This document shows, one piece after another, positions 35,308 through 42,969 of a DNA stretch of 64,000 bases. Positions within the stretch are counted from its first letter, which is position 1. The number at the start of each line of letters is the position of its first letter. The translations under genes and the position numbers were made by a program. The notes beneath the pieces are model-generated. The model saw only the letters and a list, made by a program, of their open reading frames with translations. It was not told the origin of the DNA and searched no databases. Origin of the DNA: Deinococcus peraridilitoris DSM 19664 (GTDB taxonomy: Bacteria; Deinococcota; Deinococci; Deinococcales; Deinococcaceae); NCBI RefSeq assembly GCF_000317835.1, contig NC_019790.1, positions 11,246-75,245 of the forward strand. Direction: 5' to 3'.

Positions 35308-37080
35308 ATGACCGCACCCGCAGCACAACTCACCACCCTGCCCCAACTCCGCCTCACCCACCCCACCGAAACCACCCCATCGGACGTAACGCTGGTTCCC
35401 TGGTCCAGCCTGCGCCGCAGTGAATACAACCCTCGCAAGACCTTCGACGACAAAACTCTCTTTGAACTCGCCACCGACATTCACCACAAAGGCATCCTGC
35501 AAAACCTCGTCGTCCGACCCCACCCCACCGAAGACGGCGCTTTTGAGATCGCCGCAGGTGAGCGCCGTTACCGCGCCGTAGGGCTGCTGGTCGATGGCCT
35601 GGAACTCGTGGACGAGAACGGCGGCGAAAGTACCGTCCTGAAAGTCGGCGCGGACTACCTGATGCCCGTGAAAGTGCAGCCCCTGACGGACCTGCAACTG
35701 CTGGAGATCGCCACCACCGAGAACCTCCAGCGTGACCAGATGAGTCCACTGGACGAAGCAGACGCCTTTGCGCGTCTGTACGCCCTGGACATGCAGCCCG
35801 ACGAGATTGCGACGCGCTTCGGGTACAGCCTTCGTACCGTCGAGCAACGCCTGATTCTTGCCAAAGGGCTTGGGAAGGATGGCCGCAAGCTCCTCAGCAA
35901 CGGCACCATTTCTCTTGCTCAGGCGCAGGTGCTGTCCCAGACCAGCGGCAAACTCAAGCAGCACTTACTCAATCTCGTCCGGGACAATCCGGCCCATTAC
36001 ACCGCCGACCAGCTCCGCAAGCTCACCACTCAGGGAAGACTCTTGGTCGAGAATGCCATGTTCGATGTGGCCGCATCAGGGCTGAGTGTGATTGAAGATC
36101 TGTGGGGCGTCACGCCTTCGTACTTCAAGGACAGCGAAAAAGCCCTGGCACTCCAGGCCGCAGCCATCGAGGAACTGGCGGAAAGCGAACGCGCTTCCCT
36201 GGACTGGGCTTTTGTAGACGTACTCCCGACAGAGGGCTATATCACCAGCCTGCCGTGGCAGCAGTACCGCCACTATGGACCCGACAGCATGAAGGGCCTG
36301 GTGCTCTGCTACCACACCCACACCGGGGAACTCAAACGCCACGAAGGTGTCATCCGTGAAGCAGAAGCGAAGGCGGCAGAGCGGAACGCTGAAGCCGAAC
36401 GACGCACCAAAGACCGAGCCGAAAGCGGCCCCAAGGAAACACCGATCAGGGATGACGCGCACTACATCGGCCACGTCTCCCGCGCCCGCGCTCTGTGGGG
36501 TCAGCTGGCACAGGACCATAAGCGCTGCCTCGTACTGACCATCCAGGCGTTTTTCGAACATAGCCACGAGATCACCCTGCGAGCCACTCACGCGCCGAAA
36601 ATTGGTGACCTGCTGCCTGAAATCGACGCGATGGTGAAGCGCTGGACTGTGGAACGTCCTGATCTGTTCAAGAGCTACGTGCCGTGCAGCATGATCGTGG
36701 AGAAGCGCGGCAATGACCTGCACGACGCCCTGATGGGACTGGAACTCGATCAGCTGCTGGAACTGCTGGCCTTCCACACGCATGACCAGTTGCACCACTG
36801 GGGAAACGTCCGCACCCGCCCTGGTCGTCTCGCTAACCATGTCGCTCAGGCCATTGAAGCGGACAAGCGACTGACCTGTGAATGGCAGGTGACTGCGCCT
36901 TACCTGAACGCCCATACCACCGCGCAGCTGAGTGCGTTGATCGCCACGATGCCAGAGGAATTGCGTCCCTCTATCGCCCCAGGCAGTACGAAGAAGGAAA
37001 GCGTTGCTCGCATCCTTGAGAAAGCTGCTGCCCTTCAGCAAGCCGGGTGGGTGCCTGACCTCGTGCAGTTCAAAGCCTGA
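35308..37080 (+). CDS. Large ParB/Srx-domain plasmid protein
   Basis: A 590-residue protein. Residues about 28-140 form a ParB N-terminal domain: VPWSSLRRSEYNPRKTFDD, GILQNLVVRPH, AAGERRYRAV (the CTP-binding GERRY motif), and TENLQRDQMSPLDEADAF. A helix-turn-helix follows (EIATRFGYSLRTVEQRL, about 168-184). The long C-terminal part is unlike canonical ParB, with a charged linker around 350-375. Such large ParB-like proteins occur on conjugative plasmids and do not always act in partition. It is driven by promoter module B. ParA lies 3.9 kb upstream with its own small partner, so a separate role is likely. Confidence 0.82.
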   Translation: MTAPAAQLTTLPQLRLTHPTETTPSDVTLVPWSSLRRSEYNPRKTFDDKTLFELATDIHHKGILQNLVVRPHPTEDGAFEIAAGERRYRAVGLLVDGLELVDENGGESTVLKVGADYLMPVKVQPLTDLQLLEIATTENLQRDQMSPLDEADAFARLYALDMQPDEIATRFGYSLRTVEQRLILAKGLGKDGRKLLSNGTISLAQAQVLSQTSGKLKQHLLNLVRDNPAHYTADQLRKLTTQGRLLVENAMFDVAASGLSVIEDLWGVTPSYFKDSEKALALQAAAIEELAESERASLDWAFVDVLPTEGYITSLPWQQYRHYGPDSMKGLVLCYHTHTGELKRHEGVIREAEAKAAERNAEAERRTKDRAESGPKETPIRDDAHYIGHVSRARALWGQLAQDHKRCLVLTIQAFFEHSHEITLRATHAPKIGDLLPEIDAMVKRWTVERPDLFKSYVPCSMIVEKRGNDLHDALMGLELDQLLELLAFHTHDQLHHWGNVRTRPGRLANHVAQAIEADKRLTCEWQVTAPYLNAHTTAQLSALIATMPEELRPSIAPGSTKKESVARILEKAAALQQAGWVPDLVQFKA

Positions 37081-37136
37081 CCTATCAGCCAGGGCCGTTC
37101 ACGCGCCCCCACTCATTCCTCGCGTCGAGGTGCGCC

Positions 37137-37502
37137 ATGACCATGACAGAAGCATCCATGACCTTTCAGGAGAAGCTGGACCGTTACGCCACCCTGCGAG
37201 ACACCATTCAAGGGCTGGAGGCCGAAAAGGACGAGCTTGGCAAGCAGATCAAGCTGGAACTGGAAGCAGGAGAATACGCGGAAACGGAACTGTACCGGCC
37301 TGTGGTGAGGGTTTCGCGGGTGGTGTCGTATCCGCTGGAGCGGTTCCGGGAAGTGTTTGGGGATGCGGCTGCGCTGGAAGTGGCGAGCATTGACCGGAAG
37401 CGGGTGGAGGAGCTGGCGAAGGCAGGGGATCTGGACGCGGAGCAGCTGAAGGGCATGGCTCAGGTGCAGGTGCGAAAGAGTCTGGTTCTGGAGCCTCGTT
37501 GA
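37137..37502 (+). CDS. Small coiled-coil plasmid protein of unknown function
   Basis: A 121-residue protein 56 bp after the ParB-domain gene and probably in the same transcript; GAGG precedes the ATG. The N-terminal half is a long charged helix (KLDRYATLRDTIQGLEAEKDELGKQI). The C-terminal half contains YPLERFREVFGDAA and a final helix. Phage and plasmid genomes encode many similar short coiled-coil proteins; I cannot name a family. Confidence 0.65.
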   Translation: MTMTEASMTFQEKLDRYATLRDTIQGLEAEKDELGKQIKLELEAGEYAETELYRPVVRVSRVVSYPLERFREVFGDAAALEVASIDRKRVEELAKAGDLDAEQLKGMAQVQVRKSLVLEPR

Positions 37503-37561
37503 ATTCTTGCCCTGGAGGCCAGTGCTGATGTGGCCTGGCCTTCGTTCTGGACGGTGTTTTC

Positions 37562-37606
37562 TTGACTTCTTAGTATATTTCCGATATACTAAGGGATAGG
37601 AGGAAG
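37562..37606 (+). promoter_or_regulatory. Shared promoter module C, upstream of the Prim-Pol gene
   Basis: -35 TTGACT (37562-37567), 17 bp, -10 TATACT (37585-37590). Here the operator is a perfect inverted repeat: CTTAGTATAT (37569-37578), TTCCG, ATATACTAAG (37584-37593). This copy has no GGTTTAC repeats and no leader hairpin; AGGAGG leads directly to the ATG at 37610. Confidence 0.82.
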
Positions 37607-37609
37607 CCA

Positions 37610-38644
37610 ATGACACATGCAGCCCCCACCCGCTTCCAGCACAATAGACCCATCAGTCACACGCCACACGACCTCCTGCGAACCGCCCAGCACTACGTCG
37701 AAGCTGGCCTGAGCATCATCCCCGTAGGCGTGAACGGCAACTACGCCAAGCAGCCACACTACGAGGCCCTCAAGAAAACCGATCACTGCTACTGGGATGA
37801 CGGCCGCCGCAAATGGGTGGCCACCTGGATGGCCTTCCGCGAACGACTGCCCACCCAAAGCGAACTGCACGACTGGTTCATCACCCATGGAGCACAGGGC
37901 ATGGCGATGGTCACCGGGGAGATCTCCGGACTCGTTGCGCTGGACTTCGACAAAGGAGCCGGGGTGAAGGCGATGCACCGCCTGGGCATCGAGCCACACG
38001 TTCGCAGCGCAAGCGGTGGGTATCACGCCTACGTCCGGCATCCCGGCTGGCCGGTAGCCACCACCAACAGCAACAGCAAGCAGAGCCTGCCTGCAGGCGT
38101 GGACGTGCGGGGCGACGGTGGCCTGGTCGTGCTGCCGCCCACCGTGACAGACGTGGGCCGGTACGAGCGGCTCTCCACCAAGAAGCTGGTGAACCGGCTG
38201 GCCATTCCAGAGGTTGTGGAGCTGGCCGGGCAGACGTACCGCCTGCGTGAGCTGCTGGGCCTGGAGCGCGCGCCGGAGGTAACGCAGGATGAACCTCGTG
38301 TGGCTGCGCGTGCCCCGATCTTCAGTGATCCCAGCCAGGAGGATGCGGAGCGCGTGCGGGTGGATTACCTGGTGCTGGTCGAGCGTGCCTTGAGCCTGAC
38401 CGGGAGCCGTGGCCGGAATGACGCGGGTTTCTGGCTGGCCTGTCAGTTGCGGGATAACGGTTTTGCGCTGAGTGAAGCGCTGGAGGTCGGTCCGTACTGG
38501 CTGTCGTTGCTGCCTATGACGAATACCAAGGGGGAGCGGGAGGCGTATGTGCTGGCGCATTTCGAGGCTTCGGTGCGGAGTGCTTTTCGGCGGGTTCCGG
38601 TGGGGCGGGGTTCGACGCCGTGGGTGAAGGGCTTTGGGCGCTGA
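37610..38644 (+). CDS. Bifunctional primase-polymerase (Prim-Pol) domain protein
   Basis: A 344-residue protein. The Prim-Pol domain covers about residues 18-215: AGLSIIPVG at its start, LVALDFDKG with metal-binding Asp112 and Asp114, SASGGYHAYVRH (the sGxH nucleotide site) and VDVRGDGGLVVLPPT. The C-terminal about 120 residues hold a helical domain of the primase C-terminal type (FWLACQLRDNGF). No helicase domain is fused. It probably primes or extends DNA in plasmid replication or conjugation, under promoter module C. Confidence 0.85.
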   Translation: MTHAAPTRFQHNRPISHTPHDLLRTAQHYVEAGLSIIPVGVNGNYAKQPHYEALKKTDHCYWDDGRRKWVATWMAFRERLPTQSELHDWFITHGAQGMAMVTGEISGLVALDFDKGAGVKAMHRLGIEPHVRSASGGYHAYVRHPGWPVATTNSNSKQSLPAGVDVRGDGGLVVLPPTVTDVGRYERLSTKKLVNRLAIPEVVELAGQTYRLRELLGLERAPEVTQDEPRVAARAPIFSDPSQEDAERVRVDYLVLVERALSLTGSRGRNDAGFWLACQLRDNGFALSEALEVGPYWLSLLPMTNTKGEREAYVLAHFEASVRSAFRRVPVGRGSTPWVKGFGR

Positions 38645-38656
38645 TGGGCGATTTTC

Positions 38657-38738
38657 TTGATTTTTTAGTATGTTAAAAATATAGTAAGTAATATAGGAAG
38701 TACCATCCACACCGGCTTCCTACACGAAAGGAGCGAAC
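38657..38738 (+). promoter_or_regulatory. Shared promoter module D
   Basis: -35 TTGATT (38657-38662), 17 bp, -10 TATAGT (38680-38685). Operator variant TTTAGTATGT, 5 nt, ATATAGTAAG at 38664-38688. Leader hairpin TAGGAAGT (38694-38701) with GCTTCCTA (38715-38722, terminal T-G wobble) around ACCATCCACACCG. AAAGGAG and the ATG at 38742 follow. No GGTTTAC repeats upstream. Confidence 0.8.
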
Positions 38739-38741
38739 ACC

Positions 38742-38969
38742 ATGACCCTCACCCCAGCGCAGCGCGGCCAACGAGGCGGACAACGCAGCGTCAAGCGACA
38801 CGGCCACATCCACATGGAAAGCATCGGACGCCAAGGCTTCCACACCACCGTGGAACGCGACTACGCCGCAGACGTCCGGGCCTACATGGCCGCCCTCCGC
38901 AAACGCCAGGGAAATGGAGTGCAACTCCAGAACGACCCGCGCCTGCTCTGCCCGGTCGCAGCAGCGTGA
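38742..38969 (+). CDS. Small basic plasmid protein of unknown function
   Basis: A 75-residue basic protein with a strong ribosome site. The N terminus is rich in Gly, Gln and Arg (AQRGQRGGQRSVKRHG) and is followed by a helix (YAADVRAYMAALRKRQG). The composition suggests nucleic-acid binding, but no family is recognisable. It is the first gene behind promoter module D. Confidence 0.6.
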   Translation: MTLTPAQRGQRGGQRSVKRHGHIHMESIGRQGFHTTVERDYAADVRAYMAALRKRQGNGVQLQNDPRLLCPVAAA

Positions 38970-39132
38970 ATGACGAATGGGCGGCCAAAAGCCGCCCATC
39001 GCTGAAACACCCCGCACCTGGTTTCCACACCCGCAAGGCGCTCACTAGGAAGTTGAAAAAGGAGCGATCCAAACCAACTTCCGTCCTCTTAACCTAGCAT
39101 GCGTCAACGCCGCTGGAAAGGACTCAAACCCG

Positions 39133-39612
39133 ATGATGCGCGTCCCCAGCACCCTGTCTTCAGGGCCACCGCCAAACTTTGCCAAACTCAAGTTTCTGCA
39201 TACTAAGGGCATGCCCCACAAGTCCGGTATCCTGCCCGAAGTTCTCAAGTCATACCCTGCGCTTGACAAGCTCACCTGGCTGTACGTCCGTGACCACCCT
39301 GGAACCCTCCACGTGCAGGACATGGCCGACCACTACGGCCACCACTTCCAGACCATGGCCGCCAGCTTACGGCTGCTCAAACAGAACGGCCTGGTCATCG
39401 AAACGAAGGAGAAAACCTTCTCGCCGGGCGAAGGCCGCGATGCAGGCGCGTACCGCGTGGCGACCGACGAGGAACTGGCGCACGCCAAACCCTACGACGC
39501 CACCATGAAAGCGCGAGGCAAGAATGCCGCTGCGATGGCGAACCGGGGCACCTCCAGCTCAGAAGGTACAGCCAGGCCGGACCGACGAAAGAAGGGAAGC
39601 AGTGATGGATGA
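39133..39612 (+). CDS. Winged-helix DNA-binding plasmid protein
   Basis: A 159-residue protein from the ATG at 39133 (GGAAAGGAC upstream); an ATG at 39211 is possible. The centre shows a winged helix-turn-helix: ALDKLTWLYVRDHPG, LHVQDMADHYGHHFQTMAAS (recognition region) and LRLLKQNGLVIETKE (wing). The C-terminal 45 residues are basic and look disordered. It is a candidate regulator for the shared operator, being the clearest DNA-binding protein in this backbone besides the partition proteins, but nothing ties it to that site. The next reading frame starts inside its stop. Confidence 0.7.
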   Translation: MMRVPSTLSSGPPPNFAKLKFLHTKGMPHKSGILPEVLKSYPALDKLTWLYVRDHPGTLHVQDMADHYGHHFQTMAASLRLLKQNGLVIETKEKTFSPGEGRDAGAYRVATDEELAHAKPYDATMKARGKNAAAMANRGTSSSEGTARPDRRKKGSSDG

Positions 39613-40090
39613 CCACGAAACGTAGCACTCCAACTACGCATTCACGTCCGACGCTGATCCGTTCTAGGCGCTGCTGAAGCGAAGCGGGTACTCTTCCGAA
39701 GAAGCCCAGGCGCTCACTGCAGCAATACGCCGCTCAAATCACACCGCATCGCCCGGCACCACTTATGGCCACCAGCAACCCGAAGACCTCGCGCACATCT
39801 GGTACAGCGCGCGGCAAGCGGGCAGCCAGAAGATCGTGCTCGAAGTCGAAGTTGAAGCCCAGCGGCAAGACGAGGACGACGGGCACATCAACGTCCGGGT
39901 CCTCGATGTGAAGAACTGGCCCGAAGTCCGCCTGGACGGCAATCCTGTCCTCGAAGACGCGGTTAAACAAGGCGCTCTGGACCTGAGCACCTGGACTCAA
40001 ACCAGTGCCAGGAAGCACCTGAGCGACCTCGCGCCCGCCTTCCAGATTCCAGAGTTCCCTGCTGAATCTGGAGCAACACCTGAACAGTGA
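39605..40090 (+). pseudogene. Plasmid gene with two in-frame TAG codons
   Basis: An ATG at 39605 overlaps the stop of the winged-helix gene, as for a coupled gene. The frame runs to 40090 (161 codons) but contains TAG at 39623-39625 and 39665-39667. After the second TAG the frame is clearly coding in character (ALLKRSGYSSEEAQALTAAI, then EVEVEAQRQDEDDGHINVRV). Both TAGs could derive from CAG by one change. I read it as a decaying gene; a GTG at 39836 could still give an 84-residue C-terminal fragment. No family is recognised. Confidence 0.55.
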
Positions 40091-40231
40091 AATCACTGAG
40101 CGGCGCAAGGAACTGGCACGTGAACTGGGCAACCCAGACTCCTGGGAAGAAACGGTCAAGGACCTGTGCCGTGAAGGGCCACGCTGGCAGGAAGCGCCGG
40201 CCGGTGACCAGCCCAGCAAGGAGCTGAACTG
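40091..40231 (+). other. Short reading frame without a clear start codon
   Basis: Overlapping the previous stop, one frame reads SEITERRKELARELGNPDSW and ends KELN with TGA at 40230-40232. It looks coding, but upstream it offers only CTG as possible start. It may be a small gene of the decaying operon. Confidence 0.35.
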
Positions 40232-40716
40232 ATGCGCGGCGAGCCCTTCCGGATCTCAGGTGGTGCGCGGTCCCACCTGCCTGAGCATCACGTGACGCTG
40301 CTGGAGCGGTGGGTGAACAAAGGCTGACGGTCCATCGAGCCGAGTCAGCTCAGTGGGTTTCATTTTGCGTTGCTGACGGGCGCTTACCCTACAGCGGCCG
40401 CACGGGCGGACTCTGGTGCCCTCGCGGTGCTCGGCGAGCTGCTGCGGGTGATGCAAGCGGAGTTCCCTGCGGGGGTGTTGCGCAGGTGCAGCGCTGGGCT
40501 GGTCTGCAGTGTGATGAGGAAGGGTTGGTTCAGCCGGAGACCCGAGAGGAGCGCATTGTGCGGCTGGCCGCTGAGCTGCTGGAGCCTGCCCCGACATGGT
40601 TCTTGTTTGGCAGTACTGTCACTTTTGCGAAGCGTGCTCGCCTCCTGAGGGAACTCTACAGAGTGATTGACGAAGGCTCGCGCACTGGTGGGGCGCAGCT
40701 TGGCCCGTACTTCTGA
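40232..40716 (+). pseudogene. Decayed plasmid gene with one stop and one frameshift
   Basis: From the ATG at 40232 the frame gives MRGEPFRISGGARSHLPEHH, hits TGA at 40325-40327, then continues in frame with RSIEPSQLSGFHFALLTGAY and ELLRVMQAEFPAGV. Near 40475 the coding character moves to another frame (GLVQPETREERIVRLAAELL to GAQLGPYF, stop 40716). The product is unknown. It supports the view that the 39.6-40.7 kb operon is decaying. Confidence 0.5.
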
Positions 40717-40809
40717 GGGTGAGAGTCCGCAGGAAGAGGCTGTATTTCTGAGTTGAGGAATTGACGTTGCGAGCGAGTGGCAGCGGGTTGAGTTGAAGAA
40801 TCAAGTTTC

Positions 40810-40930
40810 GGTAAACCAGTAAACCGGTATACGGTGTCGCTGGGTTTTTATTGACTTCTTTGTATGTTAAAAGTATACTAAGTGCGTAGGTGAAGTACCT
40901 TCCACACCCACTTCTCCTACAGCAAAGGAG
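40810..40930 (+). promoter_or_regulatory. Shared promoter module E
   Basis: Inverted GGTAAACCAGTAAACCGG repeats (40810-40827), -35 TTGACT (40851-40856), 17 bp, -10 TATACT (40874-40879). Operator CTTTGTATGT, 5 nt, GTATACTAAG at 40858-40882. Leader hairpin GTAGGTGAAGT (40886-40896) with ACTTCTCCTAC (40910-40920, one T-T mismatch) around ACCTTCCACACCC. AAAGGAG and the ATG at 40937 follow. Confidence 0.82.
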
Positions 40931-40936
40931 CGACAG

Positions 40937-41398
40937 ATGACCCAGCTTCGCAGACAACCCAAACCCGGCCTCATCTACCAGCACGGCGAAGGAGAAGGCT
41001 TCACCCGCCTCACCCTCAACGCCAACCTCACCATCACCATCGAACAAGGCAGCACCACGCGCACCCTCGAAGTTGCCAGCCTCAAAGACATCCTCCCCAC
41101 CTGGGCACAGCGCTGCTACCAAGCCACCCGCGGCGAACTCACCGGCCTCAAGCTTGGCGAAGTCGGCAAACGTATGGCGCGCAAATACGCCGAGAAAACC
41201 GGAGCCCTCGGCGCACCCCGCGCCGCGAAGATGCATCACCAGCTCCAGAAGCTCGGTATTCCCGCCCGCGCTCACTACGAACTGTGCAGCCAAGTGCTCG
41301 GACGCCCCGTCCTGAGCCTCGCCACCCTCACCGAAGACGAAGCCCGCCGCGCCTGGTACTACGCCCGCCACGAGTACACCAGCCGCAACAGGGCCTGA
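40937..41398 (+). CDS. Plasmid protein of unknown function
   Basis: A 153-residue protein with a strong ribosome site behind promoter module E. The N-terminal third looks beta-rich (FTRLTLNANLTITIEQGSTT); the remainder is helical and basic (GLKLGEVGKRMARKYAEK, MHHQLQKLGIPARAHYEL, DEARRAWYYARHEY). I recognise no family. The presence of the module suggests co-regulation with the ParB-domain, Prim-Pol and J-domain genes. Confidence 0.7.
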   Translation: MTQLRRQPKPGLIYQHGEGEGFTRLTLNANLTITIEQGSTTRTLEVASLKDILPTWAQRCYQATRGELTGLKLGEVGKRMARKYAEKTGALGAPRAAKMHHQLQKLGIPARAHYELCSQVLGRPVLSLATLTEDEARRAWYYARHEYTSRNRA

Positions 41399-41454
41399 GT
41401 CACAGCACGCCCTGCCTCAATCCCAGAGGCAGGGCACCCGGAGAGGAGCGCCAC

Positions 41455-41571
41455 ATGCCCAGAAGCAAAGCGCTGCAGATGTACGTCATCCGCACGGCTG
41501 GTCAGCAAGTCGCCACTATCCACGCCCGCAACCATCAGCAGGCGTATAGACTTGCTGCTCAACGAAGTTGA
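41455..41571 (+). CDS. Possible 38-residue protein
   Basis: GAGAGGAGCG precedes the ATG at 41455 at normal spacing. The frame gives a short basic peptide (RSKALQMYVIRTAGQQVATI and NHQQAYRLAAQRS) and would be translated from the same transcript as the preceding gene. It may be the intact start of a gene whose remainder was lost at the repeat that follows. Confidence 0.45.
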   Translation: MPRSKALQMYVIRTAGQQVATIHARNHQQAYRLAAQRS

Positions 41572-41747
41572 CCGTCAATGCGATCGAGTCCTACGGAACA
41601 AGCCCCTACCAGCTTCCTTTCGTGGAGCAGAAGAGTGCATGACCGCCATTGCCCCCGCCGTGAACGCCTCCGCGATCCAGCTGGGCAGGACGGGGGAACG
41701 ACGCCGAGTCGCCTCAAGCCGACTCCGACCGTCCCGCCATGGAGTAA

Positions 41748-42016
41748 GGAGTGGTGCTCGCTTCGCTTGTGCTGTATTTTTGTTTTCCTCTACCGCAGCG
41801 TAGCCACGTGCTCGCTGCAGTCAAGGGAAATCGCCTTAACTTCCGCTGCGCGCGTCGCTTCGCTTTGCTCAGCGGCGGCCGCCGGGAAATGTAGGGGAAG
41901 GGCTGTAAAGATTTGAAGGCTCTCGGCGTGTTGAGCCCCACCGGGAGGGATGTTTCGGCTGTGAGTCGAGCCCGAGGGGCGCCGCTTCGCGCGCGTTTAA
42001 TTTTGCTGGTTTACCG
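41748..42016 (+). repeat. Long non-coding repeat, copy 2
   Basis: The second copy of the repeat described at 32530-32838. Shared landmarks in the same order: the TTTTTGTTTTCCTCTACCG block (41777-41795), TGCTCAGCGGCGGCCGCCGG (41867-41886), GTAGGGG (41892), GTGTTGAGCCCCACCGGGAG (41928-41947), GGGGCGCCGCT and finally GGTTTACCG. It lies directly upstream of promoter module F as copy 1 does of module A. Confidence 0.75.
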
Positions 42017-42115
42017 TTTTACCGTCTTACTGGCTTTTCTTGACATCTTAGTGTGTTAAAACTATAATAAGTGGCGTAGGGAGCACCATCCACACCCGCT
42101 CCCTACGCAAAGGAG
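42004..42115 (+). promoter_or_regulatory. Shared promoter module F, upstream of the J-domain gene
   Basis: GGTTTACCG and TTTTACCG repeats (42008-42024), -35 TTGACA (42040-42045), 17 bp, -10 TATAAT (42063-42068): a full consensus promoter. Operator variant CTTAGTGTGT, 5 nt, CTATAATAAG at 42047-42071. The leader hairpin is perfect: GCGTAGGGAGC (42074-42084) with GCTCCCTACGC (42098-42108) around ACCATCCACACCC. AAAGGAG and the ATG at 42120 follow. GCTCC of the 3' arm can also pair with GGAGC of the ribosome site. Confidence 0.87.
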
Positions 42116-42119
42116 CGCG

Positions 42120-42608
42120 ATGCACTACTTCCAGAACGCCCAGAACGCCGACCAGCTCAAAACCGAATATCGTCAGCTCTGCAAGACCTACCACCCCGAC
42201 AAAGGCGGCACCACCGAACAGATGCAGGCGATCAATGCCGCTTACGAAAAGCTCATGGCGCAATTCCTGAGCGGCAAAAGCGTCGATGAATACGGCAAAG
42301 GCAAGTTCTACAAGAGCCGCGAGGAAGAAGCCGAAGTAGAAGCCCGCGTACAGGAAGCCATCCAGAAAGTCGCGCACCTGGACGGTATTGAGCTGGAAAT
42401 CATCGGCGCATGGGTCTGGGCCAGCGGCGACACCAAAACCCACAAGGACGCGCTCAAAGAAGCCGGGTACTGGTGGATGCACAAGCGGGGCATGTGGGCC
42501 TTCAAAGGCAAGGCCAGCAGCGGGCGCGGTGAGCTGACGCTTGAAGAAATGCGCGAGCGTCACGGGTCCGAGCGAGTCCATACCCGCACCCGTTCCCTGT
42601 ACGCCTGA
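42120..42608 (+). CDS. J-domain protein
   Basis: A 162-residue protein. The N-terminal J-domain is short but has the HPD tripeptide in CKTYHPDKGG near residue 25 and the helix IV segment MQAINAAYEKLM. It should therefore be able to stimulate a DnaK-type chaperone. A charged helix (KSREEEAEVEARVQEAIQKV) follows. The C-terminal part, WVWASGDTKTHKDALKEAGYWW and MHKRGMWAFKGK, is a domain seen in plasmid and phage J-proteins. Expression is from promoter module F. Plasmid J-proteins may recruit DnaK to the initiator; that is inference. Confidence 0.85.
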   Translation: MHYFQNAQNADQLKTEYRQLCKTYHPDKGGTTEQMQAINAAYEKLMAQFLSGKSVDEYGKGKFYKSREEEAEVEARVQEAIQKVAHLDGIELEIIGAWVWASGDTKTHKDALKEAGYWWMHKRGMWAFKGKASSGRGELTLEEMRERHGSERVHTRTRSLYA

Positions 42609-42652
42609 AATCCCACTGAGCCGCTTCAGGGCGGCCCACCCCAAGGAGCGCC

Positions 42653-42969
42653 ATGAGCAAGCACTTTTTTCGCGCCAAGGTGCCTGGCTGGCCGCCGCTA
42701 GAAGTGGATGCAGGCTGGGACCGGCCCCAGCAGCACTTTTACCTGAACGTCACCGCGCCCGGCCCGCCTGAGGAGGAGGACACGTCTACATCAGCATGTA
42801 CGACCTGCAAATCCTGAAGTACGAGCGCGGGTATCTGTTCGGGGGTCTGAGCCTGGAGGAACTGCGCGCCCGCTTCGAGGAGCTGCGCATCACGCCGCCC
42901 GCTGGGCTGCTGGATGCCCTGGCCGACGACCAGCGCCTCAACGCCGGGAACGAAAGGCGGACGTGGTGA
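42653..42969 (+). pseudogene. Small plasmid gene with a frameshift
   Basis: An ATG at 42653 with AAGGAG opens a frame (SKHFFRAKVPGWPPLEVDAG to GPPEEEDT). Near 42780 the coding character moves to another frame (VYISMYDLQILKYERGYLFG, SLEELRARFEELRI) ending at TGA 42967-42969. One lost base near GAGGAGGAGGACACG would explain it. The next gene starts within the stop, so the second half was once the true end of this gene. The function is unknown. Confidence 0.55.

Noticed and set aside
39605..40090. TAG codons as sign of pyrrolysine or amber recoding
   Set aside because: No recoding genes are visible, other genes end normally with TAG, and the adjacent frames are also damaged; decay is simpler.
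32860..42115. Repeated leader modules as a possible CRISPR-like array
   Set aside because: The copies are kilobases apart, each is fixed to a gene start, and there are no spacers or cas genes.
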